Shown here: positions 54,827 to 64,000 of the stretch, piece after piece
Numbering within the stretch: the stretch's first letter is position 1
How the letters are laid out: each line of letters begins with the position of its first letter
Assembly: GCF_023023025.1 (NCBI RefSeq)
Contig: NZ_CP095481.1
Coordinates: 1,674,001 to 1,738,000, forward strand
Source: Amycolatopsis sp. WQ 127309
Lineage (GTDB): Bacteria > Actinomycetota > Actinomycetes > Mycobacteriales > Pseudonocardiaceae
Length of the DNA stretch: 64,000 nucleotides
Direction of reading: 5' to 3'
Translations under genes and position numbers: made by a program
The notes under the pieces: model-generated
Told to the model about the DNA's origin: nothing
Database searches by the model: none
The model's input: only the letters and a program-made list of their open reading frames with translations

Positions 54827-55813
54827 CTACAAGGCCCGCAGGCCCGCCAGGACGCGTTCCATGAAGTCGCGGGACGAGCGGTCGCCCAGGATCAGCTCGG
54901 TGTGGTGGACCAGCACCAGCCCGATGTCGGCCATGTCGCCGACCAGCACCTTCACCACACCCAGCGGCAGCCGCAGGTGCGCGGCGATCTCCGCGATCGA
55001 CCGCGTGTCGAGGCACAGGTCGCAGATCCGGCGGTGCTCGACCGAGCGGACACCGCGGTAGCGGCGGCCGTCGTCGGACGTCGAGACCAGGGCCTCGAGC
55101 GCCAGGTTGTGGTCGGACCGGGTGCGGCCACCGGTGCGGGTGTACGGCCGCACCCGCGAGCCGGCCGAAGCCACCGGGACCGGGCTCGCCACGCGTGCGG
55201 CGGGCTCGTTCCAGGGGGCCGGTTCGTCGTAGCCGTAGGGCTCGGGCGGCTGCGGGATCCAGCGAGTCTCCGGGTCCGGCGGCGGCGTCCAGCCGGCGCG
55301 GGGGTCGACCGGCGGGGCCCACGACGGCGCGGGCGCCTGGGCCCGGGGCCGGGACGCGGGCGGGCGCGGGGCCGGCGGCCGGGGCGCGGGCGGCCGCGGT
55401 GCCGGGGCCCGGCCCGCGCCACGCGGCGGCGTCCAGGTCTCCACCGGCGGCGGCTCCGGCTCGTAGCGCGGCTCGTCCCGCCACTCCGGCCGGCCGGCGG
55501 CGTGCCCGCCGTCGTCGTAACCGGAGTGGTAGCCGGTGTCGTAACCGTCGTCTTGGTAGCTGTCGTCTTCGTAGCCGTCGTCGGGGGTCGCGGCCGCCGA
55601 GGAGCCCCATTCGCGGGTGTCCTCGTCGGTGTAGCCCTGCGGGTCCGGCCGCGGCTGCGGAGGAGGCGGCGTCTGCCGCTTCCGGCGCGGCATGATCGTC
55701 GACAACGTCGACATATCGAACTTGCTCGGCGAATCGAAACCCTCGCGCTCGGTGCCGCGGTGCAGTGCGTCCCAGCCGGTGGAGTCCGGATCGTCGAATC
55801 CCGAAATCCTCAT
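54827..55813 (-). CDS. DUF742 protein (CvnC-like) with long proline-rich N-terminus
   Basis: A 328-residue protein. The C-terminal 115 residues are DUF742 (VRPYTRTGGRTRSDHNLALEALVSTSDDGRRYRG through FMERVLAGLRAL) with the winged-helix-like segment RSIAEIAAHLRLPLGVVKVLVGDMADIGLV. The first 200 residues are Pro/Arg/Asp/Tyr-rich and disordered. CvnC proteins bind the roadblock partner and GTPase of conservons. It lies 6 bases after a roadblock gene and forms a two-gene module lacking a kinase and GTPase. Confidence 0.85.
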   Translation of the reverse strand: MRISGFDDPDSTGWDALHRGTEREGFDSPSKFDMSTLSTIMPRRKRQTPPPPQPRPDPQGYTDEDTREWGSSAAATPDDGYEDDSYQDDGYDTGYHSGYDDGGHAAGRPEWRDEPRYEPEPPPVETWTPPRGAGRAPAPRPPAPRPPAPRPPASRPRAQAPAPSWAPPVDPRAGWTPPPDPETRWIPQPPEPYGYDEPAPWNEPAARVASPVPVASAGSRVRPYTRTGGRTRSDHNLALEALVSTSDDGRRYRGVRSVEHRRICDLCLDTRSIAEIAAHLRLPLGVVKVLVGDMADIGLVLVHHTELILGDRSSRDFMERVLAGLRAL

Positions 55814-55819
55814 CGTGTC

Positions 55820-56236
55820 CTACCCACGCACGCCGCCCTGCAGCTGCGCGCGCAGCTCGGGGGTGATCTGCTGGCCGACCTGCTCGACGAGCAGGGTCAT
55901 CTCGTACGCGACCGTGCCGATGTCACACGTCGGCGCGGCCAGCACCGCCAGCGACGAGCCGTCCGAAACGGACATCAGGAACAAGTAGCCGCGCTCCATC
56001 TCCACTACCGTCTGGTTGACACCGCCCGCCTCGAAACAGCGTGCGGCTCCGTGCGTCAGGCTGAGCAGTCCGGAGGCCACTGCGGACAGCTGCTCGGCTC
56101 GCTCCTGGGGCAGGCCCTCCGACGGCGCCAGCAGCAGGCCGTCTGCGGACACCAGAACGGCGTGGGCGGCGCCGGGTACCCGGCGCACGAACTCCGTCAT
56201 GAGCCAGCCGAACGTGCCCTGGCCGGATGCCGTCAC
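55820..56236 (-). CDS. Roadblock/LC7 protein (CvnB-like), second copy
   Basis: A 138-residue roadblock/LC7 protein ([52 protein letters not shown]). It is nearly parallel to the CvnB at 58043. These act as Mgl-B-like regulators or scaffolds for small GTPases. GTG 56236 is chosen for GAGGAGGGG 7 bases upstream; GTG 56239 is equally in frame. Confidence 0.88.
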   Translation of the reverse strand: MTASGQGTFGWLMTEFVRRVPGAAHAVLVSADGLLLAPSEGLPQERAEQLSAVASGLLSLTHGAARCFEAGGVNQTVVEMERGYLFLMSVSDGSSLAVLAAPTCDIGTVAYEMTLLVEQVGQQITPELRAQLQGGVRG

Positions 56237-56630
56237 CACTACCCCTCCTCGCTCGTGCCGCGCCGCGCGCCGCACACCGGAGTGGCCGGTCGACGGCGCC
56301 TCCCTCAAGCGTATTCGCACCGACGGCGGTGTCGAGTCCGCGACCGGATGGCCGCCGCGCACTCTACGTGTGCGCATGCTCGCGCACCGCATTGACCCGG
56401 ACGGGTCCACGCGTTCGAGCGACACTCCGCGCCGCCGGCGACGATGCGTGGCGACGCGGTGTCCGCGCAGGTCAGCCGAGGTCCGGCAGGCCCAGCGGGA
56501 CAACCTGGCCGTCGACGGTGCCGAACGCGCCGCCCCGAGCCCCGCTCCGGACGGCGGCCGCTGCCCCCGAGGTGGGTGAAGCACGTGGAGTTCACTCCAA
56601 CGGCCGCATCCGGTTCGGGGCGTCATCGGG
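56237..56630. other. Gap between the two conservon modules
   Basis: 394 bases without a supported gene. It must hold the promoter for the downstream roadblock-DUF742 pair. A TAGAGT -10-like element on the minus strand lies near 56362-56367, beside a TGTGCGC/GCGCAC dyad. I see no convincing -35 or terminator. Confidence 0.35.
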
Positions 56631-57239
56631 CTATCCCGCGCGCAACGCCGAATCGTGCGCGATCGCGTGCTGGACGACCGAGATCAGCACCTGCTTGGCG
56701 GAGTCGCGCTCGCGCGCGTCACACGCCATGATCGGGACCGACGGCGCGATGGTCAGCGCGTGCCGGACGTCCTCGATCTGGTGGTGCAGCAACCGGTCGA
56801 AGCAGTTGATGGCCACGACGTAGGGCAGCTTCCGGTTCTCGAAGAAGTCGATCGACGGGAACGCGTCGGCCAGCCGCCGCGTGTCCACGAGCACGACCGC
56901 GCCGATGGCCCCGACCGCCAGGTCGTCCCACATGAACCAGAACCGGTGCTGACCCGGCGTACCGAACACGTACAGCACCAGGTCCGAGTCCAGCGAGATG
57001 CGCCCGAAGTCCATCGCCACGGTAGTGGTGGTCTTGTTGGGCGTCGCCGAGGTGTCGTCGTGTCCGACGCTCGCCTCGGTCATCATGGCCTCGGTGGTCA
57101 GCGGGTCGATCTCCGAGATCGCCCCGACCATCGTTGTCTTCCCCGAACCGAACCCGCCGGCGACCACGATCTTGGCCGACGAGGTCGGACCCGTCACCTG
57201 CGGCGCGTTCGCGTCGGAGTCAAATTCTCCGAAGCCCAC
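56631..57239 (-). CDS. cvnD: Conservon GTPase CvnD
   Basis: A 202-residue small GTPase-like ATP/GTP-binding protein. The P-loop is GGFGSGKTT, with a conserved [13 protein letters not shown] switch, FGTPGQHRF, and AINCFD in the NKxD position, as in actinobacterial conservon GTPases. It probably cycles with CvnA-C at the membrane. GTG 57239 overlaps the end of cvnC by 20 bases. Confidence 0.92.
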   Translation of the reverse strand: MGFGEFDSDANAPQVTGPTSSAKIVVAGGFGSGKTTMVGAISEIDPLTTEAMMTEASVGHDDTSATPNKTTTTVAMDFGRISLDSDLVLYVFGTPGQHRFWFMWDDLAVGAIGAVVLVDTRRLADAFPSIDFFENRKLPYVVAINCFDRLLHHQIEDVRHALTIAPSVPIMACDARERDSAKQVLISVVQHAIAHDSALRAG

Positions 57240-58017
57240 TGAGCACCCTTTCCATGAACTCGATACTCGGCCGGTCACCCACGGTCTGGCTGCTGGAGTG
57301 CACCAGCACCAGCCCGAGCCCCGCCACGTCACCAATCAACACCCGCACCACACCGAGCGGCAGCCGCAGCAGCGCCGCCACCTCGGCCACCGACCGGGTG
57401 TCGAAGCACAGGTCGCAGATCGACCGGTGTTCGGGCACCCGGACCCGGTCGAGCAACCGGCCCTGTTCGCTGGTCGAGATCAACGTCTCGATCGCCAGAT
57501 CGAGTGTCGCCTTCGTCCGCCCGCGGGTCCGGAAGTACGGCCGGACCAGGCCCGACGTCTCCATCTCCGTCGGCGGCGGTGGCTCGTCGACGTACTCCTG
57601 GTGGGCCTGTCGCGGCAGCGCCGCGGCCAGCTCCCCGGAGTCCGGTCCCGACGTGTAGTCGCGCTCGCGGTCGTTGCTGTACGCGGCGAAGTCCGCCGCG
57701 TCGTACAACGGCCCGCTCGCGCCGCCGAACAGCTCCGAGCCCGGCCCGCCGAGCAGGCGGTCGCGGTACCCGTTGCTGCCGGGCTCGATGGGCCGGATCG
57801 GCTCCTGCCCCGCGTTCGAGTCCGTCAGCCAGTTCGGCGGTTCCCGGACGGGGTCGCTGTCGGAACCCGTGACCCGCCGTTGCCGCCACTCACGGTCGAC
57901 GCGTTCCCGGAACGACTGCCAGTCCTCCCGGCCGTCGTCCGGCCCCGGCTGCTCGGACCACCCGCCGGAGAAGTCGTCACCGAGCCGGCCATCGCCCCTC
58001 AAGCGCCCGTCGTCCAC
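57220..58017 (-). CDS. cvnC: DUF742 protein CvnC
   Basis: A 265-residue protein. A charged disordered N-terminal half precedes the DUF742 domain (LVRPYFRTRGRTKATLDLAIETLISTSEQGRLLDRV ... [12 protein letters not shown]). The RSVAEVAALLRLPLGVVRVLIGDVAGLGLV segment is almost the same as in the second DUF742 gene. GTG 58017 lies 25 bases after cvnB. Confidence 0.9.
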   Translation of the reverse strand: MDDGRLRGDGRLGDDFSGGWSEQPGPDDGREDWQSFRERVDREWRQRRVTGSDSDPVREPPNWLTDSNAGQEPIRPIEPGSNGYRDRLLGGPGSELFGGASGPLYDAADFAAYSNDRERDYTSGPDSGELAAALPRQAHQEYVDEPPPPTEMETSGLVRPYFRTRGRTKATLDLAIETLISTSEQGRLLDRVRVPEHRSICDLCFDTRSVAEVAALLRLPLGVVRVLIGDVAGLGLVLVHSSSQTVGDRPSIEFMERVLSGLRRI

Positions 58018-58042
58018 GGCTCTCTCCTCGGTTCCCCGGTCG

Positions 58043-58528
58043 TCAGCGGCGGACCGCTGCGCCCTGCAGTTGCGCCCGCATCTCCGGTGTCAGCTGCTGG
58101 CCGACCCGCTCCACCAGCAGGGTCATCTCGTAGACGACCAAGCCGATGTCACTTTCGGGTGACCCGAGCACCGCGAGACAGGAACCGTCGGAAACCGCCA
58201 TGAGGAAGAGGAAGCCGTTGGCCATCTCGACCACGGTCTGCGCGACCGTGCCGCCCTCGAACACCTTGGCCGCACCCCGCGCGAGGCTGGTGAGCCCCGA
58301 CGCGACGGCCGCCAGCTGGTCCGCCCGGTCCTTCGGGAGGCCGCGCGAGGCCGCCAGGAGCAGACCGTCCGCCGACACCACGACCGCGTGGGCCGCGCCG
58401 GGCACCCGGTGCACGAAATCCGTGATCAGCCAAGCGAAGCTGCCGGTATTACCCGCCTTGGCCTGCGCGGAGCCACCCGGCTGCGCGGAGCCACCCGGCT
58501 GCATTGCACCCGCCCGTGTCACTTTCAC
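58043..58528 (-). CDS. cvnB: Roadblock/LC7 protein CvnB
   Basis: A 161-residue protein. A short N-terminal repeat ([11 protein letters not shown]) precedes a roadblock domain ([55 protein letters not shown]). It is a partner of the CvnD GTPase. GTG 58528 overlaps the cvnA stop (GTGA). Confidence 0.92.
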   Translation of the reverse strand: MKVTRAGAMQPGGSAQPGGSAQAKAGNTGSFAWLITDFVHRVPGAAHAVVVSADGLLLAASRGLPKDRADQLAAVASGLTSLARGAAKVFEGGTVAQTVVEMANGFLFLMAVSDGSCLAVLGSPESDIGLVVYEMTLLVERVGQQLTPEMRAQLQGAAVRR

Positions 58529-61500
58529 TCCTCACTGCTGTCTGTGGTGTTGCCATTCATCGGAAACACACCGTCTTCGTCCGTGCGTTCCTTCAACGCG
58601 TGCCGTCCGGACGTGTAGCCACGTTGGAAGCTTGCCATCCGGCTCCGCGCCGTGGACGCCGAGCGGGTGATCACACCCGTTCCGGGCCTCCCACCGGTGT
58701 TGTCCGCGAAGTTGTTCTGCGCCGGCGCGTCGGACGAGGGGCTGTTGATCGACCCGGGCACCAGGTAGGCGTTCGGGACGCGCTTGGGCAGCCCGGCCGG
58801 GGTGATCTCCTCGTCCTTCGCCTCCAGCAGCGACTGAGCCGCGTTCCAGCCCTCGTCGGAGGCACTGTGCCAGCCGTCGTCGGGCGGGAGGAGCGGGTGC
58901 CGCGTCGCCGCGGTCGGCTGCAGCTCGTCGACGCGCTCGGGCTCCGGCTCGCGAACGGGTTCGCGGTCACGAACGGGTTCGCGATCGCGGACCGGCTCAC
59001 GGTCACGGACAGGCTCCCGGTCGCGAACGGGCTCGCGCTCGGTTTCGTACCGCGGTGCGGGCTCGCGCCGAGCCTCGTGCCGTGGCTCGTCGGCCAGCCC
59101 GTTGAGCGGCGGCAGCATCGGGTCGGCCGCGGCGTCGGCCTGAGCCGGCACCGGATCGGCCGCGCCCGCTTCGTCGCCCTCACTGAACCAGCGTGACAGC
59201 ACCGACTGGTAGATGGGCAGCCGCCGGGTGGGTACATCGTCTTCGAGCGCCGACGAGCCGACGTCCGCCACGGGTGGCGGCGGGGGCGGCTCCTCCGGCG
59301 GGACGTACTTCGGCTCGCGCTTGGGCAGCACCAGCGGCTGGAACCGGGTGTCCGCGCTGTGGCTGGCCCCGTCGCCGTTCGGCGACGGCGTCAGCGGCGC
59401 GAGGTCCTCGGCCGTCGGCCACGCGGGCGTCTCCGGCTTCGGCAGCTCCGGCGACAGGAACGGTCCTGCCGCACGCCCGCCGCTGACCAGGTCGTCCAGG
59501 CTGATCGGCTGGTCCAGCGGGACCAGCCCACCCTGGTTGGCGACCGGTTCGTGCACCGGCGGGGCCGGTGGTGGCGGCGGGGTGTGGTGGTGCGTCTGCG
59601 TCTGCTCGTAGTCGGGGATCGACGGCACCGGGATGCTCGGCATCGACATCGACGTCTCGGACCGGTTCTGCGGCGGCGGCGTCTGGGTCAGCTGCTGGCG
59701 CGGCATGCCCGGGCGGAGCTGGGTGAGCAGCTCGGCCGGGACGACGACGCGGGCGATGACGCCGCCTTCGATGTCCTCGTTCTCGCGCAGCCGGACCTCG
59801 ATGCCGTGGCGCTTGGCGAGCCGCGACACCACGTAGAGGCCCATTCGCCGGGTCACCGACACGTCCAGGTCCGGCGGCTCGGCGAGCCGCGCGTTGACCT
59901 CGGCCAGCCGGTCGTCGCCCATCCCCACACCGTGGTCGGTGACCTGGATGGCGAGCGCCTTCCGCCGGGTGACGACCGCCCGCACGATGACCTTCGTCTC
60001 CGGCTCGGAGAAGTAGGTCGCGTTGTCGAGCAGCTCGGCCAGGACGTGCACGAGGTCGTGGATCGCGAGGCCCTGGACCGCGACGTCGGGCACGATGCCG
60101 ACCTCGATCCGGGCGTACTGCTCGATCTCGGACACCGCGGCGCCGATGACGTCGGCGGCGGGCACCGGCTTCGGCACGGACTTGGCCAGTCCGGCGCCGG
60201 AAAGCACCAGCAGGGACTCACCGTTGCGCCGCAGCCGGGTGGCCAAGTGGTCGAGCTCGAACAGGCTGGCCAAGTGGTCCGGGTCCTGCTCGTCGGCCTC
60301 GAGCCGGTCGATGACGCCGAGCTGGCGTTCCACCAGCCGCTGCGACCGGCGCGAGAGGTTCACGAAGATGCCGTTGACGTTCTCGCGCAGGAGGGCCTGC
60401 TCGGCGGCCATCTTGACGGCTTGCTCGTGGACGATGTCGAACGAGCGCGCCACCTCGCCGATCTCGTCGCGCGAGTCGACGGGCACGGGCTGGACGGCGC
60501 GTTTCGAGGCGCCGACCGGGTCCGGGTCGTCGAGGATGTTCTGCACGGTTTCGGGCAGCCGGGTGTACGCGATGTCCAGCGCGCTCTTCCGCAGCACCCG
60601 GAGCGGGCGCAGCATCAGGCGGGCGACGATGAGCATCAGCGCGATCGCGGCGGCCAGCGCGGCGAGCACGACGGCACCGCCGATCCAGGCGGAGTTGACG
60701 GCCGCGGTGGCCAGGTCGTCCGCGCGGGTCTTCAGCTGGGCCAGCAGGTTCGACTCGACGGCGTGCAGCTTGTCCGCCGAGACGGTGCTGTCCTTGCTGA
60801 GGGTCGAGGGCTCGATGCTCGGCGCCTCACCCAGCTGGGCGGAGGCGAACGCGCTGGTCTGGATCCGCCGGCGGTCGTCGACCTCCGGACCGGAGTAGGT
60901 GTCGTTGTAGAGCTGCCGCTGGTCGTCGTCGGCGTTCGCGAGGAACGAGATGACCGAGGCGTCCGCACTGGACGCCGCCGCACGCGTCTGGTCCAGGAGG
61001 TCACCGGGGAAGTTCGTGCGGTACGCCGCGATCTGCAGGTCGGCGTCCGCGCGGACGGTGAACTCCTTGGCCTCGCTGATCGCCTGCGTGCTGGTGCCGA
61101 GGCGCAGCACGTCCCGGTCGGTGACCGCGGTGGTCACCTCGCGGCCCAGCTCGATCAGCGCGTCGACGATGCCGGAGTACGCCGTCATGACGGTGATGTC
61201 CGGCAGGCCGTTCTGCGCGCCGTAGGCCGCACGCAGCGGGCGCAGCGCGTCGAGGCGCTGGATGCCGCGGGCGTAGCGGTCGGTCGTGGCCTGGTCGTCG
61301 TTCTTCAACGTCGACGCGGCGCCCTTGAGGTCGGTGACCTCGCGGTCGACCTTGGCGATCTGCGCGTCCAGCCCCGTCTGCAGCAGCTGGTTGGCGGACG
61401 AGATCCGCGCGACGGCCAGCGAGCGCTCGTTCTGCAGCTCGTGCACCACCGTGGTGACCTTGACCGCGAACGCGACCTGGTCGGCGGTGCGCTGGAACTC

Positions 61501-61767
61501 CGCCGCCTGCTGGGCGTCGTCGACCACGCGCAGTGCACCCAGCACCGACGCGGTCAGAGTAGGGATGATCAGGACCGCGGCCAGCTTGGACCGCAGCCGC
61601 CAGTCACGCATGCCGGAGAAAAACCCGGACTTCTTCCCCGGATTCGCTCCAGGCGACTGCGCAGGGGTCCCTCCCACCCCCGCGGCGTCTTCGTTCGGCA
61701 CCGCCGCACCACCATCATCGTTCGTGCTCGTAAAGCCCTGGTCGGTCCAGCGCCCGCCGGGGCGCAT
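58525..61767 (-). CDS. cvnA: Conservon sensor kinase-like protein CvnA
   Basis: A 1080-residue protein. Membrane helix 1 is about 45-65 and helix 2 about 360-390, enclosing a helical nitrate-sensor-like extracellular domain. A HAMP segment follows, then the kinase core [21 protein letters not shown] and [18 protein letters not shown] (N and G1 boxes). The typical H-box His is not obvious, as in other CvnA. The C-terminal 350 residues are Pro/Glu/Arg-rich with an EPVRDR repeat (four copies, about 58945-59035). ATG 61767 has GAGGAG upstream. It leads the cvnABCD unit, which signals through the GTPase. Confidence 0.9.
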   Translation of the reverse strand: MRPGGRWTDQGFTSTNDDGGAAVPNEDAAGVGGTPAQSPGANPGKKSGFFSGMRDWRLRSKLAAVLIIPTLTASVLGALRVVDDAQQAAEFQRTADQVAFAVKVTTVVHELQNERSLAVARISSANQLLQTGLDAQIAKVDREVTDLKGAASTLKNDDQATTDRYARGIQRLDALRPLRAAYGAQNGLPDITVMTAYSGIVDALIELGREVTTAVTDRDVLRLGTSTQAISEAKEFTVRADADLQIAAYRTNFPGDLLDQTRAAASSADASVISFLANADDDQRQLYNDTYSGPEVDDRRRIQTSAFASAQLGEAPSIEPSTLSKDSTVSADKLHAVESNLLAQLKTRADDLATAAVNSAWIGGAVVLAALAAAIALMLIVARLMLRPLRVLRKSALDIAYTRLPETVQNILDDPDPVGASKRAVQPVPVDSRDEIGEVARSFDIVHEQAVKMAAEQALLRENVNGIFVNLSRRSQRLVERQLGVIDRLEADEQDPDHLASLFELDHLATRLRRNGESLLVLSGAGLAKSVPKPVPAADVIGAAVSEIEQYARIEVGIVPDVAVQGLAIHDLVHVLAELLDNATYFSEPETKVIVRAVVTRRKALAIQVTDHGVGMGDDRLAEVNARLAEPPDLDVSVTRRMGLYVVSRLAKRHGIEVRLRENEDIEGGVIARVVVPAELLTQLRPGMPRQQLTQTPPPQNRSETSMSMPSIPVPSIPDYEQTQTHHHTPPPPPAPPVHEPVANQGGLVPLDQPISLDDLVSGGRAAGPFLSPELPKPETPAWPTAEDLAPLTPSPNGDGASHSADTRFQPLVLPKREPKYVPPEEPPPPPPVADVGSSALEDDVPTRRLPIYQSVLSRWFSEGDEAGAADPVPAQADAAADPMLPPLNGLADEPRHEARREPAPRYETEREPVRDREPVRDREPVRDREPVRDREPVREPEPERVDELQPTAATRHPLLPPDDGWHSASDEGWNAAQSLLEAKDEEITPAGLPKRVPNAYLVPGSINSPSSDAPAQNNFADNTGGRPGTGVITRSASTARSRMASFQRGYTSGRHALKERTDEDGVFPMNGNTTDSSEE

Positions 61768-62469
61768 CACGTTCTCCTCAGCCACTCGTACGCACGCTCC
61801 TGGCATACCGGCGCACCGGCCGGTCGGTCGGAGCCCAGCGCGAGACGGTACCCGTACGGGTGAAAAGATCGTCTTCGACGGGGGTGCCCGAACGCCGCCC
61901 TCGCGGGCGGAATCGGTTCAGCTGGAGCATCACGGTCGGGTCCCTGCGCTGATCTTGCATCGGTCTATGTCGGCCTATCCCACCGGCGCGGCGGCTCTGC
62001 CCGGCCTGGCTGTGGTCTCTACTGCGGGGGCGAATCTCTCAGGAAAAGCACAGCGTGTCCTGGTAGACCAATGTGGGTCTTCTTGATCGGCCATCCAGGG
62101 ACTCTCTCTCACTACATCGGAGGTTGAAACCTCCCCGCAGGTGCAGAGGGTAGCGAACGGCCGGGGAAGATGTAACCCTCCCGACAACACGCGCAGGATG
62201 TTGCACAGCGTTCGCTCAGTCGGCGCGCAACTGGTGATCCCTTTTTGCGGATCCCCGTCCTACGCTGGGTGTTCTGCTACGGCGAGTGGAGCAGCGGGTC
62301 TAGACCAGAGGCCCAAAGAGTGATGCGTACCACTCGTCCGGGTATTGCTTCTACCCGTTGTGAGCAGGCTGTCACGCTGTCTACAGTGGCCCGCGTGTCT
62401 CCGGACAATGAGTCACGCACTTTCACTGGATTCGGTACACCAACCGTCACCTTCGTCAAGGAGCAGGCC
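61768..62469. other. Divergent control region of cvnA and the ABC transporter
   Basis: 702 bases without a supported gene. Notable elements are a small perfect hairpin GGAGGT-TGAA-ACCTCC (62119-62134, with one extra T/A at the base) and a CTCTCTCTC tract. A promoter on the plus strand near its end has -35 TTGTGA (62358-62363), an 18-base spacer and -10 TACAGT (62382-62387). I looked for riboswitches and found none convincing. Confidence 0.45.
62358..62387 (+). promoter_or_regulatory. Promoter of the ABC transporter operon
   Basis: -35 TTGTGA, 18-base spacer, -10 TACAGT. The -10 ends 7 bases before an in-frame GTG (62395). A second start, TTG 62470 with a strong AAGGAG, lies downstream in the same frame. 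Confidence 0.55.
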
Positions 62470-63495
62470 TTGCTTGGAAACGCCAGGAGCAGTGGCCGGG
62501 TTCGCACTCGCCGTGCCGCGCTCGGGCTCGCCCTCACCGCCGCCGCCGTGACAGCCGCCAGCGGCTGCAGCGCGCTCGGTTCGGACGACTCGAACGCCTC
62601 GTCGAACGGGGGCGGCCTGGAGAAGCCGAACATCACGGTCTCCATCCTGCCGACCACCGACCTGGGCCCGTTCTGGCTCGCCCAGGACGGCGGCTACTTC
62701 AAGGCCGAGGGCCTCAACGTCAAGTCCGTGGTCGCGGCCAGCGGCCAGGCCTCGATGACCAAGTCGATCTCCGGCGAAGCCGACATCGCCCTCTCCACCT
62801 ATACGCCGTTCTTCATCGCGAAGAGCACCGGTGCCGCCGACATGCAGCTCGTCGCCGACGGTTCCTCCGTGAACGCGAAGAGCAACGCCATCGTCACCGT
62901 GCCGAACTCGCCGGTGAAGACCGTCGCCGACCTCGCCGGCAGGCGGATCGCCATCACGGCCAAGAACACGGCTTCCGACCTGCTGACCAAGTCCGTGATG
63001 AAGGACCACGGCGTCCCCTCGGACAAGGTCCAGTGGGTCACGCTCGCGCTGCCGAACATCGCGGCCGCGCTGCAGCAGGGCCAGGTCGACGCCGCGTACC
63101 TGCCGGAGCCGTTCATCACCCAGGCCGCCAAGAACGTCGGCGCCACCCCGGTGATCGACATCAACACCGGTGCCAGCCAGGACTTCCCCCTGACCGGCTA
63201 CGGCGCCCCCAAGAAGTGGGTCCAGGACAACCCGAAGACCCTCGCGGCCTTCCAGCGCGCGATGCAGAAGGCGACCCGCGACGCGATCAACGACCGCTCG
63301 AAGGTCGAGCCGCTGCTGGTCAAGTACGCGAAGATCGACGAAGACACCGCGAAGCTGCTGACGATCCCCGGTTACGGCTCGGTCCTGGACGCCCGCCGCA
63401 TGCAGCGCGTCCCCGACCTGCTGCTGCAGCTGGGTGCCATCAACACGGCGGTCGACGCCGCGGCGATGATCGCCCCCCAGGCGACTGCCAGCTGA
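62470..63495 (+). CDS. ABC transporter substrate-binding lipoprotein (SsuA/NMT1-like)
   Basis: A 341-residue lipoprotein. The signal peptide has RTRRAALGLAL and lipobox AASGC (Cys33). The SsuA/ThiY-type domain reads ITVSILPTTDLGPFWLAQDGGYFKAEGLNVKSV, GEADIALSTYTPFF and VDAAYLPEPFITQAA. It probably binds a sulfonate, nitrate, taurine or pyrimidine-type ligand. TTG 62470 is favoured because AAGGAG stands 6 bases upstream and it gives a normal signal peptide. GTG 62395 would add 25 residues. Confidence 0.9.
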   Translation: MLGNARSSGRVRTRRAALGLALTAAAVTAASGCSALGSDDSNASSNGGGLEKPNITVSILPTTDLGPFWLAQDGGYFKAEGLNVKSVVAASGQASMTKSISGEADIALSTYTPFFIAKSTGAADMQLVADGSSVNAKSNAIVTVPNSPVKTVADLAGRRIAITAKNTASDLLTKSVMKDHGVPSDKVQWVTLALPNIAAALQQGQVDAAYLPEPFITQAAKNVGATPVIDINTGASQDFPLTGYGAPKKWVQDNPKTLAAFQRAMQKATRDAINDRSKVEPLLVKYAKIDEDTAKLLTIPGYGSVLDARRMQRVPDLLLQLGAINTAVDAAAMIAPQATAS

Positions 63496-63499
63496 CATC

Positions 63500-64000
63500 G
63501 TGACCAGACTGCTCCGCAACCTGACCGGCCTGGTCGGCTTCCTCCTCCTCTGGGAGGTCGTCGTCCAGGTCGGCCTGGTCAGCAAGACGTTCATCCCGCC
63601 GCCCAGCGTCGTCCTCGTCACCGTCGGGGAACTGCTCGGCGACGCTTCCTTCATCCGCGACGTCATCGCGACGATGCTCGCCTGGCTGATCGCGATCCTG
63701 ATCGCCGTGGCCGTCGGCGTGCCCGCCGGCCTGCTGCTCGGCAGCGTCCCGGTGCTGCGCAACGCCACCGCCGCGATCGTCGAGTTCCTCCGCCCGATCC
63801 CGGTCGCCGCGCTCATCCCCCTGGTGCTGCTGGTGATCGGCTCCGGGCCGGAGGCGAAGATCACCCTCGCGGTGTACGCCGCCCTGTGGCCGATCATGTT
63901 CAACACGATCTACGGGCTCAGCGAGATCGACCCGGTGCTGATGGAGACCGCGCGGGCGTCCGGGACCAGCCGGTTCCGGATCCTGACGTCGGTCGCGCTG
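63500..64000 (+). CDS. ABC transporter permease (SsuC-like), 3'-truncated by window edge
   Basis: The frame is open from GTG 63500, 5 bases after the binding-protein stop, to the window end (167 codons). It starts VTRLLRNLTGLVGFLLLWEVVVQVGLVSKTFIPPPS and has several membrane helices. It continues into LRPIPVAALIPLVLLVIGSGPEAKI and the EAA loop start ETARASGTSRFRIL, typical of sulfonate/nitrate permeases. An ATPase gene is expected just beyond the edge. Confidence 0.9.
   Translation, partial: MTRLLRNLTGLVGFLLLWEVVVQVGLVSKTFIPPPSVVLVTVGELLGDASFIRDVIATMLAWLIAILIAVAVGVPAGLLLGSVPVLRNATAAIVEFLRPIPVAALIPLVLLVIGSGPEAKITLAVYAALWPIMFNTIYGLSEIDPVLMETARASGTSRFRILTSVAL

Noticed and set aside
59359..61863. 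Plus-strand open frame of more than 800 codons opposite cvnA
   Set aside because: It is an antisense shadow of a well-supported kinase-like gene, with no recognisable domain or ribosome site.
62020..62060. Resemblance to the 3' end of a glycine riboswitch (AATCTCTCAGG followed by AAAAG)
   Set aside because: The matching 5' GGAGAG arm and the CCGAAGGAGCAA core are absent, and the downstream gene is not a glycine gene.

Overview
The window is high-GC actinomycete chromosome. A pseudonocardial genus, most likely Amycolatopsis, fits best. The grounds are the codon usage, the EspG/PPE-like genes, DUF3558, an RpfA with LysM, IdeR-type iron boxes, and two hairpin repeats that I recall as dispersed in Amycolatopsis. 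The genus is an inference. No tRNA, rRNA, insertion sequence, prophage or CRISPR array was seen.

The backbone matches, in order and in relative strand, the Mycobacterium tuberculosis Rv0862c-Rv0883c segment as I remember it: sepH, DUF2537, TrmH, MarR, DUF2530, DUF3027, MFS, DUF2771, CspB, YccF, moaA, moaD, rpfA, mog/moaE, moaC, a 59-residue protein and an XPB-associated protein. Accessory blocks sit between these genes.

Layout. 1-4 kb: 5'-truncated histidine kinase, sepH, DUF2537, TrmH. 4-9.6 kb: redox and iron genes (glutamate-cysteine ligase family, TetR, heme oxygenase, superoxide dismutase, arylamine N-acetyltransferase), with iron boxes and two matching MerR-type promoters. 9.7-24.3 kb: MFS/MarR, NCS2 purine permease, a sacsin-type ATPase coupled to a DUF3027 protein with a very long repetitive tail, a lipoprotein glutaminyl cyclase, MFS, DUF2771, cold-shock protein. 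24.4-28.4 kb: TetR with R2-like ligand-binding oxidase, fadD, VOC protein. 28.4-32.6 kb: a tightly overlapping five-gene operon (AAA+ ATPase, DUF2997, radical-SAM activase-like protein, DUF1257-like protein, helix-hairpin-helix protein), which is the best candidate here for an undescribed system. 32.6-36 kb: type VII secretion accessory genes (EspG, DUF3558, two WXG/PPE-like proteins). 36-41 kb: PhzF, YccF, phosphoesterase, HAD phosphatase, multicopper oxidase.

40.9-50 kb is a molybdenum region: ModABC transporter, a Mop-type regulator, MoaA, MoaD, a fused Mog-MoaE protein and MoaC, with rpfA in the middle. The rpfA leader carries a near-perfect CRP site and a structured stretch resembling a c-di-AMP riboswitch. 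50-54.8 kb: malic enzyme, XPB-associated protein, a secreted protein. 54.8-61.8 kb: two conservon modules on the minus strand, one complete (cvnABCD) and one of only two genes (roadblock and DUF742). 62.4 kb to the right edge: start of a sulfonate/nitrate-type ABC transporter, its permease cut by the edge.

A recurring regulatory pattern is a TANNNT -10 box placed 6-7 bases before the start codon with no ribosome binding site. It occurs at about a dozen genes and indicates widespread leaderless transcription.
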